A program made the position numbers and the translations under genes. DNA of 64,000 nt from Dyella jiangningensis (lineage in GTDB: Bacteria > Pseudomonadota > Gammaproteobacteria > Xanthomonadales > Rhodanobacteraceae): NCBI RefSeq assembly GCF_003264855.1, contig NZ_NFZS01000002.1, positions 62,001-126,000 of the forward strand, written 5' to 3'. Below are positions 8,459-16,699 of the stretch, piece after piece. The notes beneath the pieces were generated by a model that saw only the letters and a program-made list of their open reading frames with translations, was not told the origin of the DNA and searched no databases. Position 1 is the stretch's first letter. The number at the start of each line of letters is the position of its first letter.

Positions 8459-10036
8459 TCAGTGCGTCGATCCGGCGTCGCCGGACTCGGGCGGATCGCA
8501 GATCGGGAAGGACAGCGTCACGCGCGTCCCTTCGCCGGGCATGGAATGCAGCGCGACGGTGCCGTGCGATTGCTCGACGAAGCCATGCACCATCGACAGG
8601 CCCAGGCCGGTGCCTTGTCCCAGCGGCTTGGTGGTGAAGAACGGATCGAACGCCTTGGCGGCCATTTCCTTGGGCATGCCGATGCCTTCGTCCTCCACGA
8701 CCAGACAGGCATGCGCGGGCTTGCCTTCGCCGCCGACCACGATGCCGGTGGAGATATACACGGTGCCGCCGTTCGGCATGGCATCGCGCCCATTGATGAC
8801 CAGGTTCACCAGGGCCGTCTCCAGCTGATGTGCATCGCAGAGCACCCAGAGGGGCTCGGGCGCCAGGTTCCAGCGAATGCTCACGCGCGGCCCTACGGTG
8901 CGCCCCAACAACTCGGTCATCGAGGCGACCAGCTGGCCGAGATCGATGCGCATGGGCATCAATGGCTGGCGCCGCGCAAACGCGAGCAGGCGTCGAACGA
9001 GGTGCGTGGCGCGATCCACCGAGCGCGACACGCTGTCGATCTGGGGTATCGCCTTGGCGGCATCGCCGCGCTCCAGATGCAGCGAGGCGACATCGAGATG
9101 ACCGGTGATCGCCTGCAGGATGTTGTTGAAGTCGTGCGCCACGCCGCCGGTGAGCTGGCCGAGCGCGTCGAGCTTCTGCGCCTGCTGCAGCTGCTCCCGC
9201 GTGGACTCCAGGGCCGCTTCGGTCGCGCGCTGACCACTGATGTCCCTCAGCAGGAAGGCGAACCCATGCAGCACGCCCTCCTTGTCCCTCAGTGCGCGCA
9301 TGGTCATTTTCGCGAGGGAGTGCGAGCCGTCCTTGCGGAGGTAGCCATGCTCGTCTTCGTGGCGGCCCTTATCGGAAGCTTGCCTTAGCAGGGAAATATC
9401 CACCCCTGCCGAGCGATCATCGCCACTGAAGAGAAAGCCGACAGGCTTGCCGACGATTTCGCGTGCAGCATAACCCGTCATGCGCTCCGCACCTTCGTTC
9501 CAGTCCTGCACGAACCCGTCGTGGTCGAGCATGCAGAGCGCGTAGTCGACCGCGCCTTCGGCAAACAGGCGAAAACGGCGCTCGCTCTGCTCCAGTCGCA
9601 CCTGTGCCTCCCAGCGCGCCGTGACGTCCCGGGTAACCTTGGCATAGCCAAGCAGCTGCCCATCGGCGTTGCGGATCGCATCAATGGCCACCATCGCGCG
9701 GAACCGGCTGCCGTCGCGCCGTACCCGCCATGCCTCGCCGTTGTAACGCCCCTCCTTCGCGGCAATCGCCAGCACGCGATCCGGCATGCCGCGCGCACGA
9801 TCGTCCTCCGTATAGAACAGCGAAAAATGCCGGCCGAGCACCTCTTCGGCCGTATAGCCCTTGATGTGCTGAGCGCCGCTGTTCCAGCTGGCGATGTGAC
9901 CTCGCGGATCCAGCATGTAGATCGCGTAGTCCACCACGGATTGGACGAGCAGCTCGAAGCGGTGCTCCATCGTGTCCGTGCCGGGCAGTTCAGCGGTGCA
10001 TTCCACCGGCGTTGTGCGCAATATCCGTTCTTCCAT
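8459..10036 (-). CDS. PAS-PAS sensor histidine kinase
   Basis: A 525-residue kinase without membrane helices. Two PAS domains follow each other (about 10-135, with DYAIYMLDPRGHIASWN, and 140-265, with DYALCMLDHDGFVQDWN). A HisKA dimerisation helix follows with the phosphoacceptor His in LTGGVAHDFNNILQ, then a HATPase domain with N-box (LVNLVINGRDAM), G1 (VEDEGIGM) and G2 (GQGTGLGLSMV). It should be cytoplasmic and sense a soluble signal such as redox state or light. It lies seven bases downstream of the response-regulator gene at 10044-10415 and is clearly in its operon. The start ATG is a compact choice right after that gene. Confidence 0.9.
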   Translation of the reverse strand: MEERILRTTPVECTAELPGTDTMEHRFELLVQSVVDYAIYMLDPRGHIASWNSGAQHIKGYTAEEVLGRHFSLFYTEDDRARGMPDRVLAIAAKEGRYNGEAWRVRRDGSRFRAMVAIDAIRNADGQLLGYAKVTRDVTARWEAQVRLEQSERRFRLFAEGAVDYALCMLDHDGFVQDWNEGAERMTGYAAREIVGKPVGFLFSGDDRSAGVDISLLRQASDKGRHEDEHGYLRKDGSHSLAKMTMRALRDKEGVLHGFAFLLRDISGQRATEAALESTREQLQQAQKLDALGQLTGGVAHDFNNILQAITGHLDVASLHLERGDAAKAIPQIDSVSRSVDRATHLVRRLLAFARRQPLMPMRIDLGQLVASMTELLGRTVGPRVSIRWNLAPEPLWVLCDAHQLETALVNLVINGRDAMPNGGTVYISTGIVVGGEGKPAHACLVVEDEGIGMPKEMAAKAFDPFFTTKPLGQGTGLGLSMVHGFVEQSHGTVALHSMPGEGTRVTLSFPICDPPESGDAGSTH

Positions 10037-10043
10037 GTGCCTG

Positions 10044-10415
10044 TCATGCCCCCCTGCGTGCACGGCTGCACGCTTCGCCGACCACTTCGAGCAGGGTGCG
10101 GCGGCCATAGGGCTTGGCGAGAAACTGCATGTCGTCGTCCAGCGGCGTATCGGACCACCCCAGGTCGCCCGACACCACCACGAACGATGCGCGGCTGCCG
10201 CGCGCCTTGATTTCCTGTGCCAGCTCGATGCCGTTGCGGTCCTCGCGAAGGTTGACGTCGGTGAAAACGACATCGATATCCCCGCGCGCCTGGACGATGT
10301 TCAGCGCCTGCGACGAACTCTCCGCCGCAAGCACTTCATAACCTGCGTCTTCCAGCAAAAGACCCGTCGCCTCCCGGACGTCGGGATCGTCTTCCACCAC
10401 CATCACCACGTTCAT
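10044..10415 (-). CDS. Single-domain response regulator
   Basis: A 123-residue CheY-like receiver with no output domain: acidic patch VEDDPDV, phosphoacceptor Asp in VVFTDVNL, the Ser switch in VVVSGD and Lys in LAKPYGRRTLL. GGAG lies eight bases before the chosen ATG. It is the first gene of a two-gene operon with the PAS-PAS kinase downstream. It probably relays phosphate to another protein or tunes the kinase. It shares the KPY-RRTLL ending with the receiver at 10700-11125, suggesting that the two systems are duplicates. Confidence 0.88.
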   Translation of the reverse strand: MNVVMVVEDDPDVREATGLLLEDAGYEVLAAESSSQALNIVQARGDIDVVFTDVNLREDRNGIELAQEIKARGSRASFVVVSGDLGWSDTPLDDDMQFLAKPYGRRTLLEVVGEACSRARRGA

Positions 10416-10699
10416 CCACTGTCTCCGCGCCATACCCACGACACCCGTCACCCGAAGGGTGAGCAGCTGTCACTCGGAACAGCTGCAGCTCCGGCATGGC
10501 CAGTGATGGTTTGCCATCGGACATGCCAACACGGTCTATGGTTACACAACATGAATAAAACGATGCAAGTCGAATTTTTGTCTCGTTGCACGGATGGAGT
10601 GTGATATCGATTCGTTTCTTTCACGCGACGCATACATGCATGGGACGAAACGTATACAGAGGTGCATCCATGTTCACGGTCTTCGATACGGAGAGACAC

Positions 10700-11125
10700 A
10701 TGGGTGCTGTACTGGTCGTGGATGACGAAGTCACGGTACTGGAGGCAACTACAGCCATGCTGAGCGCCTCGGGCTACGACACCTATCCTGCGCGATCGAG
10801 CGCCGATGCGCTGCAGGCGCTTGCCCGCCATCCGGCCATCGACGTGGTCGTCGCCGACGTCACGCTGGCAGGCGACGACAGCGGCGTGCTGCTGGCGCGT
10901 CGACTGGCGCATTCGGCGTGGCCGGGGGCACTCGTGCTCGTATCGGGAGACTCGGAAGCGGGGCTGCATACGGAAGACCGCCCGCCGCACTCGCTCTTCC
11001 TCGCTAAACCCTACAGCCGCCGGACGCTGCTGCATGCCATCGATCACGCGCGGCAGCTCGGCAAGCAACCAGCGGCCGCGCCAGGCAACCCGCGCCCGCC
11101 CGGCGCCCCGGCCAGACAGCCGTGA
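10700..11125 (+). CDS. Single-domain response regulator
   Basis: A 141-residue receiver protein: MGAVLVVDDEVTVLEA, phosphoacceptor Asp in VVVADVTLAGDD, Ser in LVLVSGDSE and Lys in FLAKPYSRRTLL. A Pro/Ala-rich tail of about 20 residues follows. GAGAG precedes the ATG; an in-frame ATG ten codons upstream is a less likely start. Its TGA overlaps the GTG start of the hybrid kinase gene by four bases, so translation is coupled. It is read away from the paralogous pair at 8459-10415 across a 284-base shared upstream region. Confidence 0.87.
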   Translation: MGAVLVVDDEVTVLEATTAMLSASGYDTYPARSSADALQALARHPAIDVVVADVTLAGDDSGVLLARRLAHSAWPGALVLVSGDSEAGLHTEDRPPHSLFLAKPYSRRTLLHAIDHARQLGKQPAAAPGNPRPPGAPARQP

Positions 11126-13056
11126 CCCGTGAGCTTTCTCCCGGCCCACAACCGGCCTCGGCCTCCTGCGCGGTGTTCCTGCTCAACCGCAACGGGCGCG
11201 TGCTTGCATGCAACGTCGAGGGCATCCTCGGCGGGACGTTCCGCGCCGAAGACCTGATCGGCCACGACTTTCTTTCGCTGTACATACCCGAGGGCGACAG
11301 CCGAACACTGGTACGCGATGCCCTGCATCGGGTGCGCACGGGTGGTCGCCACGTATTGCACGATGTGCAACTGAGGCGCCGCGGCGGCGGCACGTTTTCC
11401 GCGATCGTCACGGTCGACGCCTTGCGCACGCTCGATGGCAGGCCGCGCGCGTTCGCCGTAATCATCTGCGACCGCAGCGATCGCAAGAAAGCGGAAGAGC
11501 GCCTGCGCGAAAGCGAGCGACGGTTCCGACTGTTCGTCAACGGCGTATCCGATCACGCCATATGCATGCTGGACCCCGATGGCGTCATCCTCGACTGGAA
11601 TCTCGGGGCGCAGCGGCTGACGCTGTTCCATACCGCGGAGGCCACCGGCAAGCACTACCGGATGTTCTTCCGTGAGATCGAGCGCATCGAGGAACAACCC
11701 GAACGGCTGATCACGCACGCCGCGCAGCGTGGCCACGTCGAATACCAATGCGAGATCACCCGCCGCGACGCGACGCTGTTTCCAGCCTGCATGACGCTCG
11801 AATCCATCCGCGACAGCGATGGACGCCTGCTCGGTTTCGCCTGCATCATCTGGGACGCCACCAAGCAACGGGTGATGGAGGGACGCATCCACGATGCGCA
11901 TGCCCAGGCCGCCCATTGGCAGAAGGTGGAGGCCATCGGCCAGCTCACCGGCGGCATCGCGCACGACTTCAACAACAGCCTGCAGGGCATCATCAGCGCG
12001 CTTGAAATGGCGACGATCCACCTCGGTTGTGACCAGCCGAAGAACGCGCAGCACTACGTCACGATGGCATTGGATGCCGCCACGCGCGCGGGCGATCTCA
12101 CGCAACGCCTGCTGGGCCTGTCGCGCCGTCGCGCGCAGCCGAGCCAGCAGATTGCGCTTGCCCCGCTGCTGGCTTCCATCCAGGAAGTGCTCGGCCGCGT
12201 GCTAGGCGATTCGGTCACTCTGGACGTGAGGGTGGAACCCGAACTGCCGCCCGTGGCCTGCGACGGCAACCAGCTGGAGAGCGCGATCCTCAACCTCGCC
12301 ATCAATGCCCGCGACGCCATCAACGGCAAAGGCGAACTCGTGCTGAGCGCGCGGGCCCGGGCATCGGAGCAGACGCGCGGCGTATTCGCGCATGGGCGGC
12401 TGGCGCGCCAATACATCGAGATCAGCGTCGCCGACAACGGGCAAGGCATGGATGGCGACACGCTGCGCCGCGCCTGCGAACCCTTCTTCACCACGAAGGC
12501 GAAGGACCGCGGAACAGGGTTGGGCCTGGCGATGGTGGCCGGTTTCGTCGCCCAGCATGGCGGTTCGATGGACATCCACAGCGCCGTCGGCGTCGGCACC
12601 ACCGTGTCGCTCTTCCTGCCCTGTGGTGAAGACGTCACGGTGGCCGAGCTGCCACCGCAGCTCAGCGAGAGCGATTCCGACATTGCCGGCCTCAGGGTCC
12701 TGGTGGTGGAGAACGACCACGCCGTGCGCACTTCCATCAGTGCGCGGCTGAGGCAGCTGGGATGCCAGGTGCATGAAGCCGGCGGGGGGCGGGAAGCCGT
12801 CTACCGACTCGCGGAAAGCCCGTCCTGGGATCTGCTGCTGGCGGATATCGACCTGCCGGAGCTCGACGGTTACGAACTCGCGCGCGAAGCTCGCCGCCAG
12901 TTTCCCAAGCTGCGCGTGATCCTGATGACGGGCTATGCTGACAGTGAGCTGGTGGGCAGCGAGTTCGCCGATGGCAACACGCAAAGCCTGATCAAGCCGT
13001 TCGACATCGGCGCCTTGCTCACGAAGTTGCGCCTGCTGGTCGGCAGCGGCGACTAA
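11122..13056 (+). CDS. Hybrid PAS-PAS histidine kinase with C-terminal receiver
   Basis: A 644-residue soluble hybrid kinase. Order: PAS (about 10-110), PAS (125-250, NGVSDHAICMLDPDGVILDWN), HisKA with the His in LTGGIAHDFNNSLQ, HATPase with N-box (ILNLAINARDAI) and G2 (DRGTGLGLAMV), then a receiver from about 530 with VVENDH, Asp in LLLADIDLPELDG and Lys in LIKPFD. The GTG start overlaps the upstream regulator gene as GTGA. The built-in receiver plus the separate one upstream suggests a branched phosphorelay. Its end overlaps the convergent uracil-DNA glycosylase gene by four bases. Confidence 0.9.
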   Translation: MTRELSPGPQPASASCAVFLLNRNGRVLACNVEGILGGTFRAEDLIGHDFLSLYIPEGDSRTLVRDALHRVRTGGRHVLHDVQLRRRGGGTFSAIVTVDALRTLDGRPRAFAVIICDRSDRKKAEERLRESERRFRLFVNGVSDHAICMLDPDGVILDWNLGAQRLTLFHTAEATGKHYRMFFREIERIEEQPERLITHAAQRGHVEYQCEITRRDATLFPACMTLESIRDSDGRLLGFACIIWDATKQRVMEGRIHDAHAQAAHWQKVEAIGQLTGGIAHDFNNSLQGIISALEMATIHLGCDQPKNAQHYVTMALDAATRAGDLTQRLLGLSRRRAQPSQQIALAPLLASIQEVLGRVLGDSVTLDVRVEPELPPVACDGNQLESAILNLAINARDAINGKGELVLSARARASEQTRGVFAHGRLARQYIEISVADNGQGMDGDTLRRACEPFFTTKAKDRGTGLGLAMVAGFVAQHGGSMDIHSAVGVGTTVSLFLPCGEDVTVAELPPQLSESDSDIAGLRVLVVENDHAVRTSISARLRQLGCQVHEAGGGREAVYRLAESPSWDLLLADIDLPELDGYELAREARRQFPKLRVILMTGYADSELVGSEFADGNTQSLIKPFDIGALLTKLRLLVGSGD

Positions 13057-13712
13057 TCGCCCGCTTTCCCGCCGGCCATGAAGCGCTTGAGGTCGGCGAC
13101 CAGTTCGCGATAGCGCTGTTGGCGACTGGCCGCATCGGGTGTGCGCAGCACCGCCGATGGATGCCACGTCGCCATGCCGAGCACGCCGCCGGGCAGTTCC
13201 ACCCACTCGCCATGCCGCGTCGTCAGCCGGAACCGCGTGCCGAATGCCGCCTTCGATGCCATCGCGCCCAAGGCGAGGATGCGCTTGGGATGCACCTCCC
13301 TCAACTCGGCGGCCAGCCATTGCCGGCAGATGGCCTGCTCCCGCGCGCTCGCGCGCTGATGCAGGCGACGCTTGCCGCGCGGCTCGAACTTGAAGTGCTT
13401 CACCGCATTGGTCAGGTACAGCTGTTCGCGTCGCAGCCCGGCCTCTGCCAGCGCACGATCGAGCAGGTTGCCTGCTGGGCCCGTGAAAGGCTCGCCTTGC
13501 TGGTCTTCCTGGTCGCCGGGCTGCTCGCCGATCAGCATCATGTCGGCACGCGCCGGGCCTTCGCCAAACACCGTCTGCGTCGCGTGCTGCCACAAAGGGC
13601 AGGCACGGCAGGCCTTGGCCTTCTTCCGCAACGCCGGAAGCGAGCCTGTAGGCGCCGGGGACGCGGGAAGCATGGTGAGCGGATAGATCCAATCGGTTCG
13701 GCGAGCCGGCAT
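13053..13712 (-). CDS. UdgX-type uracil-DNA glycosylase
   Basis: A 219-residue member of the family-4 uracil-DNA glycosylase group. Motif A is GEQPGDQED (residues 62-70), the UdgX form, and the extra R-loop is GKRRLHQ with His118, the residue that in mycobacterial UdgX forms a covalent bond to the abasic site after uracil removal. Iron-sulphur ligands Cys35, Cys38 and Cys129 are present, while the usual VKC position holds His106, as I recall for UdgX. Motif B is WHPSAVLR (183-190). It should excise uracil and stay bound to DNA. The start has AGGAGG six bases upstream. Single gene. Confidence 0.88.
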   Translation of the reverse strand: MPARRTDWIYPLTMLPASPAPTGSLPALRKKAKACRACPLWQHATQTVFGEGPARADMMLIGEQPGDQEDQQGEPFTGPAGNLLDRALAEAGLRREQLYLTNAVKHFKFEPRGKRRLHQRASAREQAICRQWLAAELREVHPKRILALGAMASKAAFGTRFRLTTRHGEWVELPGGVLGMATWHPSAVLRTPDAASRQQRYRELVADLKRFMAGGKAGD

Positions 13713-13889
13713 CTTCGGCCTCCTCATCTTCCGGCCGCCACTTTCCCGATGCCGCCATGAAGCGCCCGAGACCGAGGCGTCAACAGGCGCGAGCATAACG
13801 AAGGCCAACCGCGACGCAGGGTTCTTGACGCGCCCCCGACGTCGCAACGCCGAAGGTGAATTCGTCTCCGGTCACGACACGAGGTTCGT

Positions 13890-14366
13890 ATGCTGACGTC
13901 CTGGCTGATCACCGAAGATCCGTGGTGGACCTACGCCGTGCGCGGCGCGCTGACCTATCTGGGCCTGCTCGTGCTCATGCGGCTCGCGGGCAAGCGCGCG
14001 TTCGGCGACCTGTCCGCCTTCGACGTGATCCTGCTGGCGCTCGCGGGCGGCACGTTGCGCACGGCGGTCATCGGCCACGATGCATCGATCACCAGCGCGT
14101 TCATCGGCGTGATCAGCATGCTGGCCACCGACAAGGCGCTGGGATGGCTGAGCGCGAGGTACAAGCGCGTCAATCGCGTGTTCGAGGGCTACCCCGTCGA
14201 GATCGTGCGCGACGGCCGCCGCCTGCCCGATGCCTTGCGGCGCGTGAACCTGCCCGACGCCGCGCTGGATCGCGCACTGCATTCGGCGGGTCGCGAAACG
14301 GAGGCGGACGTGCTGCTCGGTCGTCTCGAACCCAACGGCAAGATCACCTTCATCGTCCGCGAGTAG
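13890..14366 (+). CDS. DUF421 (YetF-type) membrane protein
   Basis: A 158-residue protein with three N-terminal membrane helices (to about residue 85, with MRLAGKRAFGDLSAFDVILLALAG, the DUF421 hallmark) and a small cytoplasmic domain (EIVRDGRRLPDALRRVNLPDAALDRALHSAGRETEADV). The family belongs to YetF/YcaP-type proteins, small membrane proteins of unclear role, often in stress regulons. GAGG precedes the ATG at good spacing. It stands alone between the convergent SDR gene and the divergent udgX gene. Confidence 0.83.
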   Translation: MLTSWLITEDPWWTYAVRGALTYLGLLVLMRLAGKRAFGDLSAFDVILLALAGGTLRTAVIGHDASITSAFIGVISMLATDKALGWLSARYKRVNRVFEGYPVEIVRDGRRLPDALRRVNLPDAALDRALHSAGRETEADVLLGRLEPNGKITFIVRE

Positions 14367-14399
14367 CGGCGCCCTGTTCGACGCGCATGCGCATCATGC

Positions 14400-15401
14400 T
14401 CAGCCGGTGGGCCCGCCCATCACCGGAAGAATCGCGCCGGAGATGTAGCTCGCGCAGCTGGGCGCGGCCAGGAACACATACGCCGGCGCCACCTCTTCCG
14501 GCTGCGCCGGCCGCCCCATCGGGTTCGATTCGCCGAAGCTCTTTACCTGCTCCGCCTTGCGATCGGCCGGGTTGAGCGGCGTCCATACCGGTCCGGGCGC
14601 CACCGCATTCACGCGGATACCGCGCTCCACCAGGTTGGACGCAAGCGAGCGCGTGAAGGCATGGATGGCGCCCTTGGTCGCCGAATAGTCCAGCAGCTTG
14701 GGATTGCCGAAGAAGCCGGTCTCCGAACCGGTGTTGATGATGCTGCCGCCCTTGCCCAGATAGGGAACCACCGCGCGCGCCATGTGGAAGTAGCCGTAGA
14801 TGTTGGTGCGGATGGTGAGATCCAGATGTTCCTCGGTCAGCGCTTCCAGCGTGTCCGAGTGTTCCTGGAAGGCGGCGTTGTTCACCAGGATGTTGAGGTG
14901 GCCGAAGTGCTCGACCGTTTGCGCCACGGCGTCGTCGCAGAACATCGCATCGCTCACGTCGCCCGCGATCACCAGGCATTCGCGCCCTTCCGCTTCCACC
15001 GCCTGCCGCGTGGCCTCGGCGTCGTCGTGTTCGTTGAGATAGACGATCGCGACATTGGCGCCTTCGCGCGCGAACAACACGGCGACGGCCCTGCCGATGC
15101 CCGAGTCGCCGCCGGTGACGAGGGCGACCATGTCATCGAGCTTGCCGCTGCCCACGTACTCCGGCGCCTTGAACTGCGGTCGAGGCCGCAGCCTGGACTC
15201 CTTGCCCGGTTTTTCCTGGTGCTGGGCCGGCAGCGGATTGGACGGATGGTGGCGTGCACCCGCCTGCTTCGCCTTCTTGGCCGAGCCGGAAGCCTTGGCC
15301 GGCTTGGCGCGCTCCTGGCTCTCGACCTGTTTCTGCACGCTCTTGTGCTTGCTGGCTGTCGCTTTGGTTTGTTTCGTCGCGCGTTTCGTCGTGGTCGCCA
15401 T
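14400..15401 (-). CDS. SDR oxidoreductase with lysine-rich extension
   Basis: A 333-residue short-chain dehydrogenase. The first 75 residues are an unusual Lys/Ala/Ser-rich tail (TTTKRATKQTKATASKHK...) unlike the enzyme core, resembling a histone-like DNA- or RNA-binding arm. The core has the NAD(P) site TGGDSGIGRA, NNAAF, catalytic Ser in TGSETG and the YxxxK pair in DYSATK. The core resembles general stress SDRs of the YhdF/YhxC group. Its paralogue lies at 17830-18831. It is monocistronic and convergent with the DUF421 gene. Confidence 0.87.
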   Translation of the reverse strand: MATTTKRATKQTKATASKHKSVQKQVESQERAKPAKASGSAKKAKQAGARHHPSNPLPAQHQEKPGKESRLRPRPQFKAPEYVGSGKLDDMVALVTGGDSGIGRAVAVLFAREGANVAIVYLNEHDDAEATRQAVEAEGRECLVIAGDVSDAMFCDDAVAQTVEHFGHLNILVNNAAFQEHSDTLEALTEEHLDLTIRTNIYGYFHMARAVVPYLGKGGSIINTGSETGFFGNPKLLDYSATKGAIHAFTRSLASNLVERGIRVNAVAPGPVWTPLNPADRKAEQVKSFGESNPMGRPAQPEEVAPAYVFLAAPSCASYISGAILPVMGGPTG

Positions 15402-15653
15402 GATCCGGGCCCATCCGCATTGGATGATGCCGATGCTGCGAACAGCCCGGTTGACGTCGCGTCAAATCGATGCGCCGCTTGCGTGTCGACACGCGATCTG
15501 TCGCCGAAGAGGTTCATCGACTTCAGTTGCGCTTTGACATCGGCCGAACGATGCACTGACACGCGTTGCGAATAATCGAAACCCTGCCTGGTGAAGGGCG
15601 CGACGGCAGACGCATGGTTATGGTTCCTTCGCCGCTTCAGGAGTCAAGCGATA

Positions 15654-15857
15654 ATGGCTAACGAACACAGCAAGCGCGGTTTTGCATCCATGGACCCCAA
15701 TAAGCAGCATGAGATTGCTTCGAAGGGCGGTAAGGCCGGTGGCGGCGATCATGCGTCTCACGAGCAGCATGTGCAGGCTGGCAAGAAGGGCGGCGGCGAT
15801 CATGCGTCGCATGAGCAGCACGTCCAGGCAGGCAAGCAGAGCCACAAGAATGGTTAA
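15654..15857 (+). CDS. KGG-repeat stress protein with tandem duplication
   Basis: A 67-residue hydrophilic protein beginning MANEHSKRGFASMDPNKQHEI and ASKGGKAGG, then two almost identical 17-residue units and the tail QSHKNG. AGGAG lies about ten bases before the ATG. The His/Gly-rich repeats could bind metal as well as water, but this is inference. A perfect hairpin terminator follows directly. Confidence 0.83.
   Translation: MANEHSKRGFASMDPNKQHEIASKGGKAGGGDHASHEQHVQAGKKGGGDHASHEQHVQAGKQSHKNG
15738..15839 (+). repeat. Two 51-bp in-frame tandem units
   Basis: Two 51-base units (15738-15788 and 15789-15839) each encode GGGDHASHEQHVQAGK plus one residue. They differ mainly at third codon positions, so the duplication is not very recent or has been kept by selection on the protein. 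Confidence 0.85.
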
Positions 15858-15864
15858 AGCCACT

Positions 15865-15891
15865 GCATGCCGCGGCACCGCCGCGGCATGC
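15865..15891. terminator. Bidirectional hairpin terminator
   Basis: GCATGCCGCGG-CACCG-CCGCGGCATGC is a perfect 11-pair stem with a 5-base loop, between the stop of the KGG gene and the stop of the convergent hydrolase gene. It can serve both strands. Confidence 0.75.
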
Positions 15892-15892
15892 C

Positions 15893-16699
15893 TTATCGCT
15901 GCGGTATCGCCGCGGCGGGTGTCGGATCGCCGGCACCATGGGTGGTACCGACACGCACGTGCCCGCGTGCGCCCAGCAACATCTCCTCCAGCCACTTGGC
16001 CAGCAGGGATGAATACGCCTGGCGATCGCGCTCGGAACTCAACGCGTGATCGGCGCCACGGATGAGGCGATAGGTGAGCGAGGATGTCCTCGTGAACGAC
16101 TCGCGATAACTGGCCAGCACGGGCGGCGGCACGATGCGATCGTGTTCGGATTCCACCAGCAGCACGTCGCCCTCGAAGGCGCTGCATGCACGCAGGGCCT
16201 CGTTGTCGCCCGGCCCGTGGCGCTCACTCCGGTAGTCGGCCAGCTGCTGCAAGGCCGCGAGGTCCTTCTTGGGGACCTCCCAGTTCTCGTCGCGATACAA
16301 CGCCGGTGCACGCAATCCCAGCCAGCGCACCGGACGATGGCGCGTGAGCAAGGCGGCCAGGTAACCGCCATAGCTGCTGCCGATCACCGCAACCCGCGAC
16401 GCATCCACCGCCGGATGATCCAGCAGGAAGTCATAGGCGGCGAGCACATCGGCGAGATTGTCCGCGCGCGTCACCACGTCCCGCAGGCGACGCGTGGCGA
16501 CGTGGCCCGAGAGGTCGAAGGTGAGGCACACGCAACCGAGTGCCGCGAGATCCTTCGCACCGGCGCGGTACTGCTCCTGGCTGCCGCCCCAGCCATGCAC
16601 CATGAGCACGCCCGGTATGCTTGGACGCGGCGAGACCAGCGTGCCGGCAAGTTCGCCGCCTCGCACGGACACATGGACGACATCGTCCTGCACGCTCAT
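15893..16699 (-). CDS. Alpha/beta hydrolase (dienelactone hydrolase-like)
   Basis: A 268-residue soluble hydrolase. Visible are the oxyanion-loop element MVHGWGGSQEQY, the nucleophile elbow GSSYGG, the acid in ESEHDRIVP and the His in GADHAL: a complete Ser-Asp-His triad. A short tail beyond residue 245 is unusual for the fold. The substrate is unknown. Its ATG overlaps the stop of the upstream DUF3182-like gene by one base (TGATG), so the two proteins are made together and probably act on the same compound. Confidence 0.82.
   Translation of the reverse strand: MSVQDDVVHVSVRGGELAGTLVSPRPSIPGVLMVHGWGGSQEQYRAGAKDLAALGCVCLTFDLSGHVATRRLRDVVTRADNLADVLAAYDFLLDHPAVDASRVAVIGSSYGGYLAALLTRHRPVRWLGLRAPALYRDENWEVPKKDLAALQQLADYRSERHGPGDNEALRACSAFEGDVLLVESEHDRIVPPPVLASYRESFTRTSSLTYRLIRGADHALSSERDRQAYSSLLAKWLEEMLLGARGHVRVGTTHGAGDPTPAAAIPQR

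Noticed and set aside
15738-15839. Direct repeats that could suggest a CRISPR-like array
   Set aside because: Only two contiguous in-frame units without spacers; they encode protein repeats.
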